Translations under genes and position numbers: made by a program
Origin: Desulfobacula sp.
Lineage (GTDB): Bacteria > Desulfobacterota > Desulfobacteria > Desulfobacterales > Desulfobacteraceae
DNA length: 64,000 nt
Reading direction: 5' to 3'
Assembly: GCF_014237455.1 (NCBI RefSeq)
Contig: NZ_JABZFL010000030.1
Span: 62,001-126,000, forward strand
Part shown: piece after piece, positions 51,027 through 63,176 of the stretch
Layout: every line of letters begins with the position of its first letter
Position numbering within the stretch: the first letter of the stretch is position 1
The notes under the pieces: generated by a model
The model's database searches: none
What the model was told of the DNA's origin: nothing
Seen by the model: the letters and a program-made list of their open reading frames with translations, nothing else

Positions 51027-52794
51027 AATCCTTTCCAATCAGATTGCAGCAGGTGAAGTGGTACAAAGACCATCCTCCGTGGTTAAAGAGCTGGTTGAAA
51101 ACGCTATTGATGCCGGATCTACCCGTATTACCATTGAGGCAGTAAGAGGCGGAAAATCATTCATACGGGTTTCTGATAACGGCATCGGTCTCTCAAGAGA
51201 TGATGCGCTCTTATCCATAGAGAGATATGCCACAAGCAAGATATTTACTAAAAACGACCTTTTTTCCATCTCAACCATGGGATTCAGGGGAGAGGCCCTT
51301 CCTTCCATTGCATCGGTTTCAAAATTCAGTCTTGTGACCCGGACAAAAGAGTCTGATATCGGAACAAAAATTGATATCATCGGAGGGAAAGTACGGGATG
51401 TTTCTGATGCCGGAGCGCCGGTGGGAACCATGGTGGAAGTGAAAAATCTCTTTTTCAACACACCGGCCAGGAAAAAATTTTTAAAATCCGACAACACGGA
51501 AACAAGCCATATTGCCGATGTCATATACGGCATGGCTCTTGGCAATTCTCATATCCAGTTCAGGCTGTTTTTAAATAATAAGCTGCAGAAAAGTTTTTCA
51601 TTATCGGATGATTTGTTCCAAAGATCGGTTGGCATTCTTGGAAGGGATGTTGCCGACAAATTGTATAAATTTGAGTTTTCAGACGCGTTTATCACTATTC
51701 ACGGGTATTGTTCCAACCCGTTGGTCACAAGAAGCACTTCGTCAAAGATTTTTTTGTTTGTGAACAAAAGGCTTGTGTATGACCGGGGACTTATCTCGGC
51801 GATTTTCCAGGGATATAGAGGCAGGATCATGAAGGGAAAATTTCCTCTGGGAGTTTTTTTTATTGATATTGGGTTTGACCAGGTGGATGTTAATGTTCAT
51901 CCGTCTAAAAGAGAGATCAAATTTTTTAACGGCCGGCGGGTATATCGGGCTGTGTCAGAAACAATTGGAACTGCATTATTCCGCGAGCAGCAGAACATGG
52001 CGGCGTATTCAAAAATACAGATCGGTTCTGATGTGATTCAGAAAAAAATGATTGAAAAATTTAATTTTTTTGATGAAGCCTTTAAACCGGACCAAATGGA
52101 TAAGGTTGAACAATCTTCCATGGACTGGCCGATGGCTTCGGGTGAAAATGAAAAAAACTTTGTTGACAGACAGGCAGTGCAGCAAAAAGCTTTGCAGCCG
52201 CACCAATATGCCTCTGGCCAGATTAAAATTATCGGCCAGATCCTGGGAACCTATATCCTGGCAGAATCCGAAGGCGGGTTGATATTGATAGATCAGCATG
52301 CCGCCCATGAAAGGATTGTCTATGAAAACCTGAAACAAAGGTATCAGTCGCTTAAGGTTCAAACCCAGAACCTGGCCGTGCCGGAAACCCTTGAATTAAA
52401 TTTTAAGGAGGCAGATCTTCTGTCCAAAATTCTGGATGATTTAAAAGCGATGGGCATGATCATTGAACCCTTTGGAGACACCACCTTTATTGTAAAAGCG
52501 GTACCGGCCATCATTGATGAAAAAGAGATCAAGCCGATACTTTTTGAAATCCTTGAAACAGCCCTGGTTAAAAAACATGGATTTTCGAAACAGGACTGGC
52601 TTGAAAACTGTCTGATTTTGATGGCCTGTCATGGGGCCATCCGTGCAAACCTGAATCTTGGCCAGATTGAAATGGAAAAATTGCTCGCTGACCTTGAACA
52701 ATGTGAAAACCCCCGTCACTGTCCCCATGGCCGCCCTATCATGGTCTTTTGGACCAAAAATCAAATAGAAAAGCTGTTTAAAAGACTTGTGTGA
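51001..52794 (+). CDS. mutL: DNA mismatch repair protein MutL
   Basis: IAAGEVVQRPSSVVKELVENAIDAG, GFRGEALPSIASVS, HPSKREIKF, CPHGRP. Confidence 0.97.
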   Translation: MTTIRILPEILSNQIAAGEVVQRPSSVVKELVENAIDAGSTRITIEAVRGGKSFIRVSDNGIGLSRDDALLSIERYATSKIFTKNDLFSISTMGFRGEALPSIASVSKFSLVTRTKESDIGTKIDIIGGKVRDVSDAGAPVGTMVEVKNLFFNTPARKKFLKSDNTETSHIADVIYGMALGNSHIQFRLFLNNKLQKSFSLSDDLFQRSVGILGRDVADKLYKFEFSDAFITIHGYCSNPLVTRSTSSKIFLFVNKRLVYDRGLISAIFQGYRGRIMKGKFPLGVFFIDIGFDQVDVNVHPSKREIKFFNGRRVYRAVSETIGTALFREQQNMAAYSKIQIGSDVIQKKMIEKFNFFDEAFKPDQMDKVEQSSMDWPMASGENEKNFVDRQAVQQKALQPHQYASGQIKIIGQILGTYILAESEGGLILIDQHAAHERIVYENLKQRYQSLKVQTQNLAVPETLELNFKEADLLSKILDDLKAMGMIIEPFGDTTFIVKAVPAIIDEKEIKPILFEILETALVKKHGFSKQDWLENCLILMACHGAIRANLNLGQIEMEKLLADLEQCENPRHCPHGRPIMVFWTKNQIEKLFKRLV

Positions 52795-52838
52795 GTAACT
52801 GGGATGGGGTATAAATAAAAATTTATATTACAAGGAGT

Positions 52839-54452
52839 TTGATTTTGAAAACTAAAAAGAATTTTTGGAAAGTGTTATATTTCACTGTTGTTTTGATAAT
52901 CTGGGGTGTGACAGCAGGCAACCCCTGTTTTTCCAAAGAGATAAAAAAAGTGGCCGTCCTTCCATTTGTAATGAATACCCAGCAGGATCTGATGTTTTTG
53001 CAAAAGGGTATTTTTGACATGTTTTCATCAAGGATCTCCTATGGTGACGAGGTCGAGGTGCTGACCCGGGAAAATCTTGAAAATAAGCTTGGCAGTGCCG
53101 ATCTCTCTTCTATAATCAAGGGCGTAAATGAATCAAAGGCAAAGGAACTGGGCAATTTTCTGAATGTAGACTATGTGCTTTTTGGGAGCCTGACCCTTTT
53201 TGGAAACAGCATGAGTCTTGATGTGAATATGGTTGATATAAGACCTGATAATCCGTCACTTACCTTCTTCCGGCAGGGCAATGAAGCAGGTGCTGTTATA
53301 CCGGAACTTGATAAGATTGCAGAAGAAATCAATTATAAAGTGTTTGGCAGGGAAACACTTGAGTTTCAATCTCAACAGGCCCTGCAAAGAACTTATTCAA
53401 GGGAAGGGGAAAGTTATGCAAGTCCACTTAAAAAATTTAAGGCCCTTCTTACTGTAGATGGAATTATGAACGGGGTTGCCACAGGAGACCTTGACGGTGA
53501 TAAAAAAAATGAAATTGTTGTTGTTCAGGACAGAATCGTACAGATTTTTAAATATGCATTTAACGGAAAGATCAGCCTGGTCCAAAAAATTGAAGACACT
53601 TCAGTATCCACTCGTATTGTGGGTGTTGACGTGGCAGATATTAATCAAAATGGTTTTTCAGAAATTTTTATTACCCGGATCAACAACAACCACCAGTCTG
53701 TTGCCTCCTGTGTGATTGAATATAATGGCAGCAAATATGTAAAAGGGAAAACAACATATCCCTGGTACTTAAGAGTGATAAAAGATGCCAAAGGCAATTC
53801 GGAACTGTTTGCCCAGGCACACACCACAAAAGGTCCATGGCTTTCAAATGATGTCTTTAAAGTCGTGTGGCAGAATAATTCATATGTTCAGGGAACCCGT
53901 CTTAGGGTACCGGAAAAAGGGTTTTCCGTGTTGAGCATGACAAGCGGCAAAGCAGTCAGTAATGATACCGCAATGTACCTGTACACGGACGAACTGGGAC
54001 AGCTTGTTGTTTTTAATGATTCCGGCAGTATCGAATGGTCCAGCGACAAAGGATATGGCGGCAGCAGTCTTTTTTATACGTTCCCCCAGAAGACTGCTGA
54101 TGAGTTATATGATAAGGAGTATGCTTTTTTGCAACCCAAAACTATTACTTATGATAGAAATTCCGATGGGAAAGCTGAGTTGTTTGTCATAAAAAACAAG
54201 GAAGCCTCTGATTATTTTTTCAAGAACACCCGGGTATTTAAAAAAGGAAGTATTGAAATTTTTAACTGGAATGAAATGGGGTTGACATCTGAAAATGCGC
54301 CTAAAAAATTATCGGGTCCTGTTACCAGCATTGATATTGGTGATTATGATAATGATTTGAAAAATGAATTGCTTGTTACAATGATCAAGAAAAGCGATAA
54401 TATGTTTTCCCGTGATTCAAAGAGTTTATTAGTTGCATATGATCTTGATTGA
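52839..54452 (+). CDS. Exported FlgO/CsgG-like domain plus FG-GAP/VCBS-like repeat protein
   Basis: Signal peptide; KKVAVLPFVMNTQQDL domain; repeats GDLDGDKKNEIVVV, ADINQNGFSEIFI, IGDYDNDLKNELLV; TTG start with aaggag upstream. Confidence 0.75.
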   Translation: MILKTKKNFWKVLYFTVVLIIWGVTAGNPCFSKEIKKVAVLPFVMNTQQDLMFLQKGIFDMFSSRISYGDEVEVLTRENLENKLGSADLSSIIKGVNESKAKELGNFLNVDYVLFGSLTLFGNSMSLDVNMVDIRPDNPSLTFFRQGNEAGAVIPELDKIAEEINYKVFGRETLEFQSQQALQRTYSREGESYASPLKKFKALLTVDGIMNGVATGDLDGDKKNEIVVVQDRIVQIFKYAFNGKISLVQKIEDTSVSTRIVGVDVADINQNGFSEIFITRINNNHQSVASCVIEYNGSKYVKGKTTYPWYLRVIKDAKGNSELFAQAHTTKGPWLSNDVFKVVWQNNSYVQGTRLRVPEKGFSVLSMTSGKAVSNDTAMYLYTDELGQLVVFNDSGSIEWSSDKGYGGSSLFYTFPQKTADELYDKEYAFLQPKTITYDRNSDGKAELFVIKNKEASDYFFKNTRVFKKGSIEIFNWNEMGLTSENAPKKLSGPVTSIDIGDYDNDLKNELLVTMIKKSDNMFSRDSKSLLVAYDLD

Positions 54453-54486
54453 ATTTATTCCCGATACACACTCTGCTTTATGCTGA

Positions 54487-55002
54487 CTAAAAGTGATTGC
54501 GAGTAGTTGGCCATATAGAGGAATCAGGATCATTAAGATGATTGTCCTGGGCTAAAAAGAACAATTCTTGACCTATATTTTGGGGTATAGCCTTAAAATC
54601 AGTATCCGGTAAAATAGACTCGGCAGTTGAATACTTTTTTGTGAATTGCATTAATGAGTCAAAATGATACCGTTTTAAAAGCATTGTTAGTTTTATGGCT
54701 GTAAAACTGCTGATTTCATTATATTCTAAAGCATATGAAAGTCCATGGATTACCCTGGTTGTAGTTTTGTCCAAGTGCTGTATTCCGAATTTTTTTATCC
54801 TTAATATGGTATTCAGATGCTCGAAAGAAATTCCATAGACTATAACCCTTTCAAGAGTATCCCTCTTTGTCTGGTACATGGGTATAATGAGTGTGTCTTT
54901 TCTGACAATCTCGGAATAAGTACATCCAGTCAAGGCCATCCCAAGAAAACTCAGAATTATACCGGACAGCATTTTTACTGTAGTTGTTCCCATAATTTTC
55001 AT
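54487..55002 (-). CDS. Hypothetical lipoprotein
   Basis: Lipobox-like LTGCTYS after hydrophobic segment. Confidence 0.6.
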   Translation of the reverse strand: MKIMGTTTVKMLSGIILSFLGMALTGCTYSEIVRKDTLIIPMYQTKRDTLERVIVYGISFEHLNTILRIKKFGIQHLDKTTTRVIHGLSYALEYNEISSFTAIKLTMLLKRYHFDSLMQFTKKYSTAESILPDTDFKAIPQNIGQELFFLAQDNHLNDPDSSIWPTTRNHF

Positions 55003-55085
55003 CTTGTCGTATAGCCCGTTTCTTGTTTTATGCGACCATGGGGGAAAGTTTTAGCAGACGTCAAAGCTTTGCCTGGTGAATAAAA

Positions 55086-55119
55086 AAATGGGGCTTGCTG
55101 TTAAAAGCAAACCCCATTT
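55086..55119 (-). terminator. Intrinsic terminator of the porin gene
   Basis: Arms aaatggggcttgct / agcaaaccccattt (one mismatch), minus strand continues ATTTTTTTATT. Confidence 0.75.
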
Positions 55120-55158
55120 AGTGTTAAGCAGTATTTATATAATTATAAATAATTTTAC

Positions 55159-56337
55159 TTAGAAACTTACGCCTAACTGAACAGTAAGAGTAAGAAGAGC
55201 ATCATCATTGGCATCACTATTATAATCAGGAACAATATACCCAACACCGCCAGAGAAAGTTACTGCAGGCATCCAGGCATAATCAAAGTTAGCAAGAGCA
55301 TAAATTTTAGAATCCAGATTGTCAGATTCATTCGGTTCTGCATATCCAAGTTTTGCATACAGAGTCAAGGCGTCACTAGCTGCAAACTTAATATCGCCAA
55401 CAACACCCATAACGCCTTTGCCGTTACCGGAAACATCAAAGATGTCGCAGGAGGGATTAGGAGAATTATTATATCCTAAAGCACCGGCCCAATCTAACAT
55501 TACAAAGTTAGCGTCATCGACTATATTTGTAACCTGTGTGTCACCGGCATCAACATCATCAGCCCATATAGCGGTTACTCCACCACTCCATGAGTCAGAA
55601 AATTTTCCGTCTAAAGCAACCCAGAATTGAGTTCCTGCATAATCAGCCCCAGCACCATCATCGCCGAAATACGTATTCGCCTCACCGTTTATGGCGAAGT
55701 TAGCAACTGGAATGGAAAAATGGAGACCAAGACCAGACAAGTCAGTATCATCAGCTCCATTAACTGTGGTTGCAAAGGAAAGCCCGCCTGAAAATGCGTC
55801 ACCGGCATAACCAACGCTTACGCCATAGGTGTCAGTATCATCATTGGCGCCGTCATCTGTAAGTACGTTACCATCTGTACCGCCTTCAGATTCTTTGACA
55901 TAAACAAGGGTAAGGGTAAAAGGTTTCAAATCAACCGCAGCCTGAATACCCTGAAACTGATCACCCCAAAGAGTTCCTTCAAGTCCAAACATGCCGTATT
56001 GCTGACCAACAGTCAATGTCAGCGGGCCCTGGTTGATTTTAACCCAGGCACGGTCAACCATGAGAGTGTCAGTACCTTGTTCCGGTCTGTAACCATCACC
56101 CCATGCAGCTTCTGAAATGTCAGTACGAATCTGTGCGCTGACATTGTCATTCACTTTCCAGTTAAACGCAACTCTCATTCTTTGATCAAAATAATCGGAT
56201 TTTTCTGCTTCTCCTGGGTCTTTACTGACTGCTTCAAAACGGTAAGTACCGCCTGCAGAAAAGTCGGATGCTATTACCGGAGTAACATAAAATGCTGCGA
56301 TAAGAGCTATCGCAAGTACTAATGCTAGTTTTTTCAT
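55159..56337 (-). CDS. Outer membrane porin
   Basis: Signal peptide, alternating beta-barrel pattern, C-terminal aromatic residue (LTVQLGVSF). Confidence 0.85.
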   Translation of the reverse strand: MKKLALVLAIALIAAFYVTPVIASDFSAGGTYRFEAVSKDPGEAEKSDYFDQRMRVAFNWKVNDNVSAQIRTDISEAAWGDGYRPEQGTDTLMVDRAWVKINQGPLTLTVGQQYGMFGLEGTLWGDQFQGIQAAVDLKPFTLTLVYVKESEGGTDGNVLTDDGANDDTDTYGVSVGYAGDAFSGGLSFATTVNGADDTDLSGLGLHFSIPVANFAINGEANTYFGDDGAGADYAGTQFWVALDGKFSDSWSGGVTAIWADDVDAGDTQVTNIVDDANFVMLDWAGALGYNNSPNPSCDIFDVSGNGKGVMGVVGDIKFAASDALTLYAKLGYAEPNESDNLDSKIYALANFDYAWMPAVTFSGGVGYIVPDYNSDANDDALLTLTVQLGVSF

Positions 56338-56368
56338 CTTTTTTCCTTTTAAAAAAAGTTAAATTAAA

Positions 56369-56403
56369 TTTTTTATTGTACTCCTTTTAAATACAATAAA
56401 AAA
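56369..56403 (-). promoter_or_regulatory. 12-bp perfect inverted repeat in the porin leader
   Basis: ttttttattgta - 11 nt - tacaataaaaaa. Confidence 0.55.
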
Positions 56404-56575
56404 AAGTTAAATTGAGCACGATCTTTAAAAAAACGTTAAGAACCTTTATTTTCCAGGCATCCCCCCTTTCTTTAGAGATTAATGCTTTGCATGATAAACC
56501 ATAAACTTGGGCAGGTGTCAATGATAAAATGCCTTTTTGGGGTGTTTTCAGTAAAAAAACATGAAAAAGGGCAGA

Positions 56576-57202
56576 TCACCATATTTTCCACCAGGGTTTT
56601 TCCTCATCTTCTCCTGTGGGGCGGGTCGGCATCATCCGTTCTGGATTCATCCGCCTTAAGTCCTCTTCAGTGATGATCTTTTCTTTTTTAAACTTTTCAT
56701 AGGAAACAGTCGTTCGATCAAACATTTTTTTATTAATTTTGGCTGCAATAATATCGATTTGCGAGATAATCTTGTCAATTGTTTTCGACTGCCCGTAAAA
56801 GGTCAGAAAGGATTTTTCTTTTAAGTTGTAAACTTTTGTATCAATACTATACGCACCTGAAAACTGGGTTACTATGCCCGTGATCACATAATCGGCAGTT
56901 GTTTTTCCCCCAAGTTTAATGATGGTTTCACTTTCAGAAGATTCGGTTATGCCGGACAATTCTTTTGTTACTATACCTGTTTTAACAACAGCCACATTGC
57001 CTTTCCACGACAGTCTTGACCGAAGCATGTTTAAAACGCCTGATGTGATATATGAGATATCTTCTTGTGAGTTTGTTTCAAACGGGATAATGGCTATGGT
57101 TTTCATGTTTTTTGTATCTGCCATACCGGAACTTATGGGAATAAGTATGAAAATGATTAACAATAAAGATATTTGGTTTTTTAACCTGTTTAACTTGTTC
57201 AC
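56576..57202 (-). CDS. Exported FlgO/CsgG-like domain protein
   Basis: MKTIAIIPFETNSQEDISYITSGVLNMLRSRL; resembles the N-terminus of 52839..54452. Confidence 0.7.
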   Translation of the reverse strand: MNKLNRLKNQISLLLIIFILIPISSGMADTKNMKTIAIIPFETNSQEDISYITSGVLNMLRSRLSWKGNVAVVKTGIVTKELSGITESSESETIIKLGGKTTADYVITGIVTQFSGAYSIDTKVYNLKEKSFLTFYGQSKTIDKIISQIDIIAAKINKKMFDRTTVSYEKFKKEKIITEEDLRRMNPERMMPTRPTGEDEEKPWWKIW

Positions 57203-57214
57203 TATAAACTCCGT

Positions 57215-58645
57215 TTATTTTAATTTGGTTTTCAACAATTGTGTGACGATCTTCGGATCAGCCTTGCCTCGGTTTTTTTTCATAATTTGGCCCATAAAAA
57301 AGCTGAAAAGTCTGGTTTTGCCGTTTTTATATGCTGCTGCTTCATCCGGATTTTCAGCAATGACATTCTGGACCAGTGTTTCAAGTTCAGATGAATCAGA
57401 CACCTGTTCAAGCCCTTTTTCCTTTACAATACTTTCCGGGTCTTTCAAGGATTCAACCATTTCTTCAAATACGGTTTTTGCCGCATTGGCATTGATTTTT
57501 TTATCCTCAATCATCTGGATGAGTTTTGAAAAGGCCGGTGCTTTAACCGGGGAGTTGCCGATGGTTATCCCTTTGCTGTTCAGCATGCCCAGAAAGGTAG
57601 TTATAATCCAGTTGGCCGCCAGTTTTTTGTCTTTAAGGGGGCCGGCGGTTTCTTCAAAAAAATCAGCAAGCTCAATGGATGAAGTCAAAACGCCGGCATC
57701 ATAGCCCACAAGTTTATACTCTTTAACAAATCTTGAACACTTTTCATCGGGAAGTTCAGGTATGTCTTTTTCAACATCCTGTATCCATTTATCATCCACA
57801 ATGAGCGGCACAAGGTCGGGATCAGGGAAATACCGGTAATCATGGGCTTCTTCTTTGCTGCGCATGGGGGTTGTTTTGTTTTTGGCAGGATCCCAGAGTC
57901 TTGTCTCCTGGATTACCTGGCCGCCTTCTTCTAAAACATAGGTCTGGCGCTCAATTTCATAGGAAATGGCTTTTTCAACATTTTTAAAAGAGTTGAGATT
58001 TTTAAGTTCTGCCCTGGTACCAAATTCTTTTTGTCCTGCCGGCCTTAAGGATATATTGGCGTCACACCTGAAATTTCCTTGTTCCATGTTGCCGTCACAC
58101 ACATCAATGTATTTTAATATGGAATGCAGTTTTCTTAAATAGGCACCTGCTTCCTGGGCCGTCCGTATGTCGGGCTCGCTGACAATCTCGATTAAGGGAA
58201 CCCCGGTCCGGTTTAAATCCACCATGCTTCTGGCCCTGGCCGGATCATGGATGAGTTTTCCCGCATCTTCTTCCATATGAATTCGGGTGATGCCTATTTT
58301 TTTTTGGCCGGATGTTTGAGTTTCAATTTCAAGGTATCCATGCTCGGCAATGGGAAGTGCAAACTGGGATATTTGATATCCTTTGGGAAGATCCGGGTAA
58401 AAATAATTTTTTCTGTCAAACCGGCTTTCCTGATTGATCCTGCAATGGGTGGCCAGAGCCGCTTTAATGGCAAAGGTGACCACCTGTCTGTTCAGGACAG
58501 GCAAAACGCCTGGCATACCCGTACAAACCGGGCAGGTATTGGCATTGGGGGGTTTTCCAAATTCAGTGGAGCAGCCGCAGAAAATTTTGGTTTTGGTTTT
58601 CAGCTGCGCATGGACTTCAAGACCTATAACAGGTTCAAACTGCAT
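57215..58645 (-). CDS. gatB: Asp/Glu-tRNA amidotransferase subunit B
   Basis: [49 protein letters not shown]. Confidence 0.97.
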   Translation of the reverse strand: MQFEPVIGLEVHAQLKTKTKIFCGCSTEFGKPPNANTCPVCTGMPGVLPVLNRQVVTFAIKAALATHCRINQESRFDRKNYFYPDLPKGYQISQFALPIAEHGYLEIETQTSGQKKIGITRIHMEEDAGKLIHDPARARSMVDLNRTGVPLIEIVSEPDIRTAQEAGAYLRKLHSILKYIDVCDGNMEQGNFRCDANISLRPAGQKEFGTRAELKNLNSFKNVEKAISYEIERQTYVLEEGGQVIQETRLWDPAKNKTTPMRSKEEAHDYRYFPDPDLVPLIVDDKWIQDVEKDIPELPDEKCSRFVKEYKLVGYDAGVLTSSIELADFFEETAGPLKDKKLAANWIITTFLGMLNSKGITIGNSPVKAPAFSKLIQMIEDKKINANAAKTVFEEMVESLKDPESIVKEKGLEQVSDSSELETLVQNVIAENPDEAAAYKNGKTRLFSFFMGQIMKKNRGKADPKIVTQLLKTKLK

Positions 58646-58733
58646 GAATCATTATTTCCCTTACAATTTTATTTAATAATAACCTCTTTTTATACCTGTG
58701 TTGGTTTTATTAATCAATATAATTTTTATTGCA

Positions 58734-58806
58734 TAAACCCCGTGAAAAATATAAAAGTATGGCCTGATGTTTTGAAATTCACAGGTATTAAAGAAGACGG
58801 GGTTTA
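58734..58806 (+). promoter_or_regulatory. Inverted repeat directly upstream of the DUF2065 gene
   Basis: taaaccccgt (58734-58743) and acggggttta (58797-58806), perfect 10-bp arms; right arm ends 1 nt before ATG. Confidence 0.4.
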
Positions 58807-58807
58807 G

Positions 58808-59001
58808 ATGAAGTTTTTCTTTTGTGTCATCGGCATGGTCATGATTGTTGAGGGGCTGCCATACTTTGCATTCCCCGGAAAAATGAAAGAAATGGTTCAG
58901 ATGATTACAGGGCTTGATAATACAAATCTCAGGAAGTTCGGATTTGTTTTAATGTTTGCGGGGCTCTGCATTATTTATTTTGCCATGGATGGACGCGGAT
59001 A

Positions 59002-59002
<1 letters not shown>
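58808..59002 (+). CDS. DUF2065 family membrane protein
   Basis: 64 aa: FVIGMVMIVEGLPYFAFP-like, LRKFGFVLMFAGLCIIYF. Confidence 0.85.
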
Positions 59003-61575
<2,573 letters not shown>

Positions 61576-61600
61576 ACCAAAAATAAAGACAGGCAGAATA

Positions 61601-62269
61601 ATGGAAATAGATATTCAAAAAAAAGTCCTTGAGGCCAACGACACAGAAGCAGATATTAACAGAATGTTTTTCAAGGACCAGAATGTGTTTGTACTGAATA
61701 TGATGTCATCTCCCGGTTCAGGGAAAACCGAAATCCTTTGCAGGACTCTGGCAAAATTGATGCCGACTGTCAGGGTAGGGGTGATTGTGGGGGATATCTG
61801 TACCACCAATGACGCAGACAGGCTTAAAGTAACCGGCGCCAAAGTCACCCAGATCAATACGGATCAATTTGGTGGCGACTGCCATCTGGCAGCACATCTG
61901 ATTATTGCATCGGCAAAACAGCTCGGGTGTAAAGACCTTGATCTTCTTATCGTGGAAAATATTGGGAATCTTGTCTGCCCGGCTGAGTTTGATATTGGAG
62001 AAGATGCAAGGGCGGTTGTGTTGAGCGTAACCGAAGGTGAAGACAAACCTTTGAAATATCCTTTGATGTTCAGGGCTGTCGACATAGCAATTTTAAACAA
62101 AATTGATTTGCTGCCATACCTTGATTATGATGCAGAACTGGCAGTGGATAACATGAAACAGGTGCATCCCCATTTGCCGGTGTTTGAGATGTCTGCCAAA
62201 ACAGAAGAGGGGTTTGAGCCCTGGCTTGAGTGGGTGAAGATTAAAGTGTTTGAAAAAACAGGGAAATAG
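61601..62269 (+). CDS. hypB: Hydrogenase nickel incorporation GTPase HypB
   Basis: NMMSSPGSGKTEIL, GDICTTNDADRL, VENIGNLVCPAEFDIGED. Confidence 0.95.
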   Translation: MEIDIQKKVLEANDTEADINRMFFKDQNVFVLNMMSSPGSGKTEILCRTLAKLMPTVRVGVIVGDICTTNDADRLKVTGAKVTQINTDQFGGDCHLAAHLIIASAKQLGCKDLDLLIVENIGNLVCPAEFDIGEDARAVVLSVTEGEDKPLKYPLMFRAVDIAILNKIDLLPYLDYDAELAVDNMKQVHPHLPVFEMSAKTEEGFEPWLEWVKIKVFEKTGK

Positions 62270-62303
62270 TTTCAAGAGAAGACAGGGTTAAAAGAGGAAG
62301 ATC

Positions 62304-63176
62304 ATGGAAAAGAAAAAAATGGCGTTTGCCGGCTCCTGGTATCCTGCAGGCTCTGGTGAGTGCAAAGCATCCATACAGAGTTTTTTAAAAGAAAAGCAGG
62401 GATCTTCCCCCTTTGATGGCAGTTTTATGGGGGGCATTGTTCCCCATGCAGGCTGGTACTTTTCCGGATCAATTGCCTGCCGGGTGATTGCCGCTCTTGA
62501 TCCCAAAAAAGGATCTGACGAAAAAATTGATACGATTCTTCTGTTTGGCGCCCACATGCATGAGCAGTCCGAGCCCTTTATCCTGACTCACGGGGCCATT
62601 GAGACACCCTTTGGAGATATTGAGGTGGATAGGCAACTGGTAGATGAAATTTGTGCCGATGTCAGTATCCGTCAGAGGACCCCTTTAAACTTTCCCGAGG
62701 AGAATACTCTTGAACTTCAATATCCGTTTATCAAGTATTTTTACCCGGATGCAAAAATTGTGGTCTGCGGTGTTGCCCCGTCATCTTTTGCCGCTGTTAT
62801 CGGCAGTATGGCTGTGGAAGAAGCCAGAAAACTGTCAAGAAACATCAGAATTATCGGTTCCACAGATATGACACATTATGGCCCTGATTTTGGGTTTACA
62901 CCGGCTGGAACCGGTGAAAAGGCTGTGGAATGGGTAAAAAATAAAAATGACAGAAATGCTATCCAGGCAATGATGGAAATGGACGAGTCAAAGATTGTTG
63001 CCCAGGGCCTGGAAAACAAAAATATGTGCTGTTCAGGAGCTGCGGCCGCTACAGCAGCCGCCTGTAAAAAACTGGGCGCAGTCAAGGCGGTTGAACTTGA
63101 CTACGCCACAAGTTTTGAGAAATCCGCTTCCGCAAGTTTTGTCGGATATGCCGGGATTCTTTATGCGTTATCCTGA
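62304..63176 (+). CDS. MEMO1-like / AmmeMemoRadiSam system protein B
   Basis: AGSWYPAG, GGIVPHAGWYFSGSIA, GSTDMTHYGPDFGF. Confidence 0.9.
   Translation: MEKKKMAFAGSWYPAGSGECKASIQSFLKEKQGSSPFDGSFMGGIVPHAGWYFSGSIACRVIAALDPKKGSDEKIDTILLFGAHMHEQSEPFILTHGAIETPFGDIEVDRQLVDEICADVSIRQRTPLNFPEENTLELQYPFIKYFYPDAKIVVCGVAPSSFAAVIGSMAVEEARKLSRNIRIIGSTDMTHYGPDFGFTPAGTGEKAVEWVKNKNDRNAIQAMMEMDESKIVAQGLENKNMCCSGAAAATAAACKKLGAVKAVELDYATSFEKSASASFVGYAGILYALS

Noticed and set aside
58247-58807. 186-aa + strand ORF opposite gatB
   Set aside because: Lies mostly antisense to gatB and has no recognisable domain; only the last 21 codons are intergenic and are noted separately
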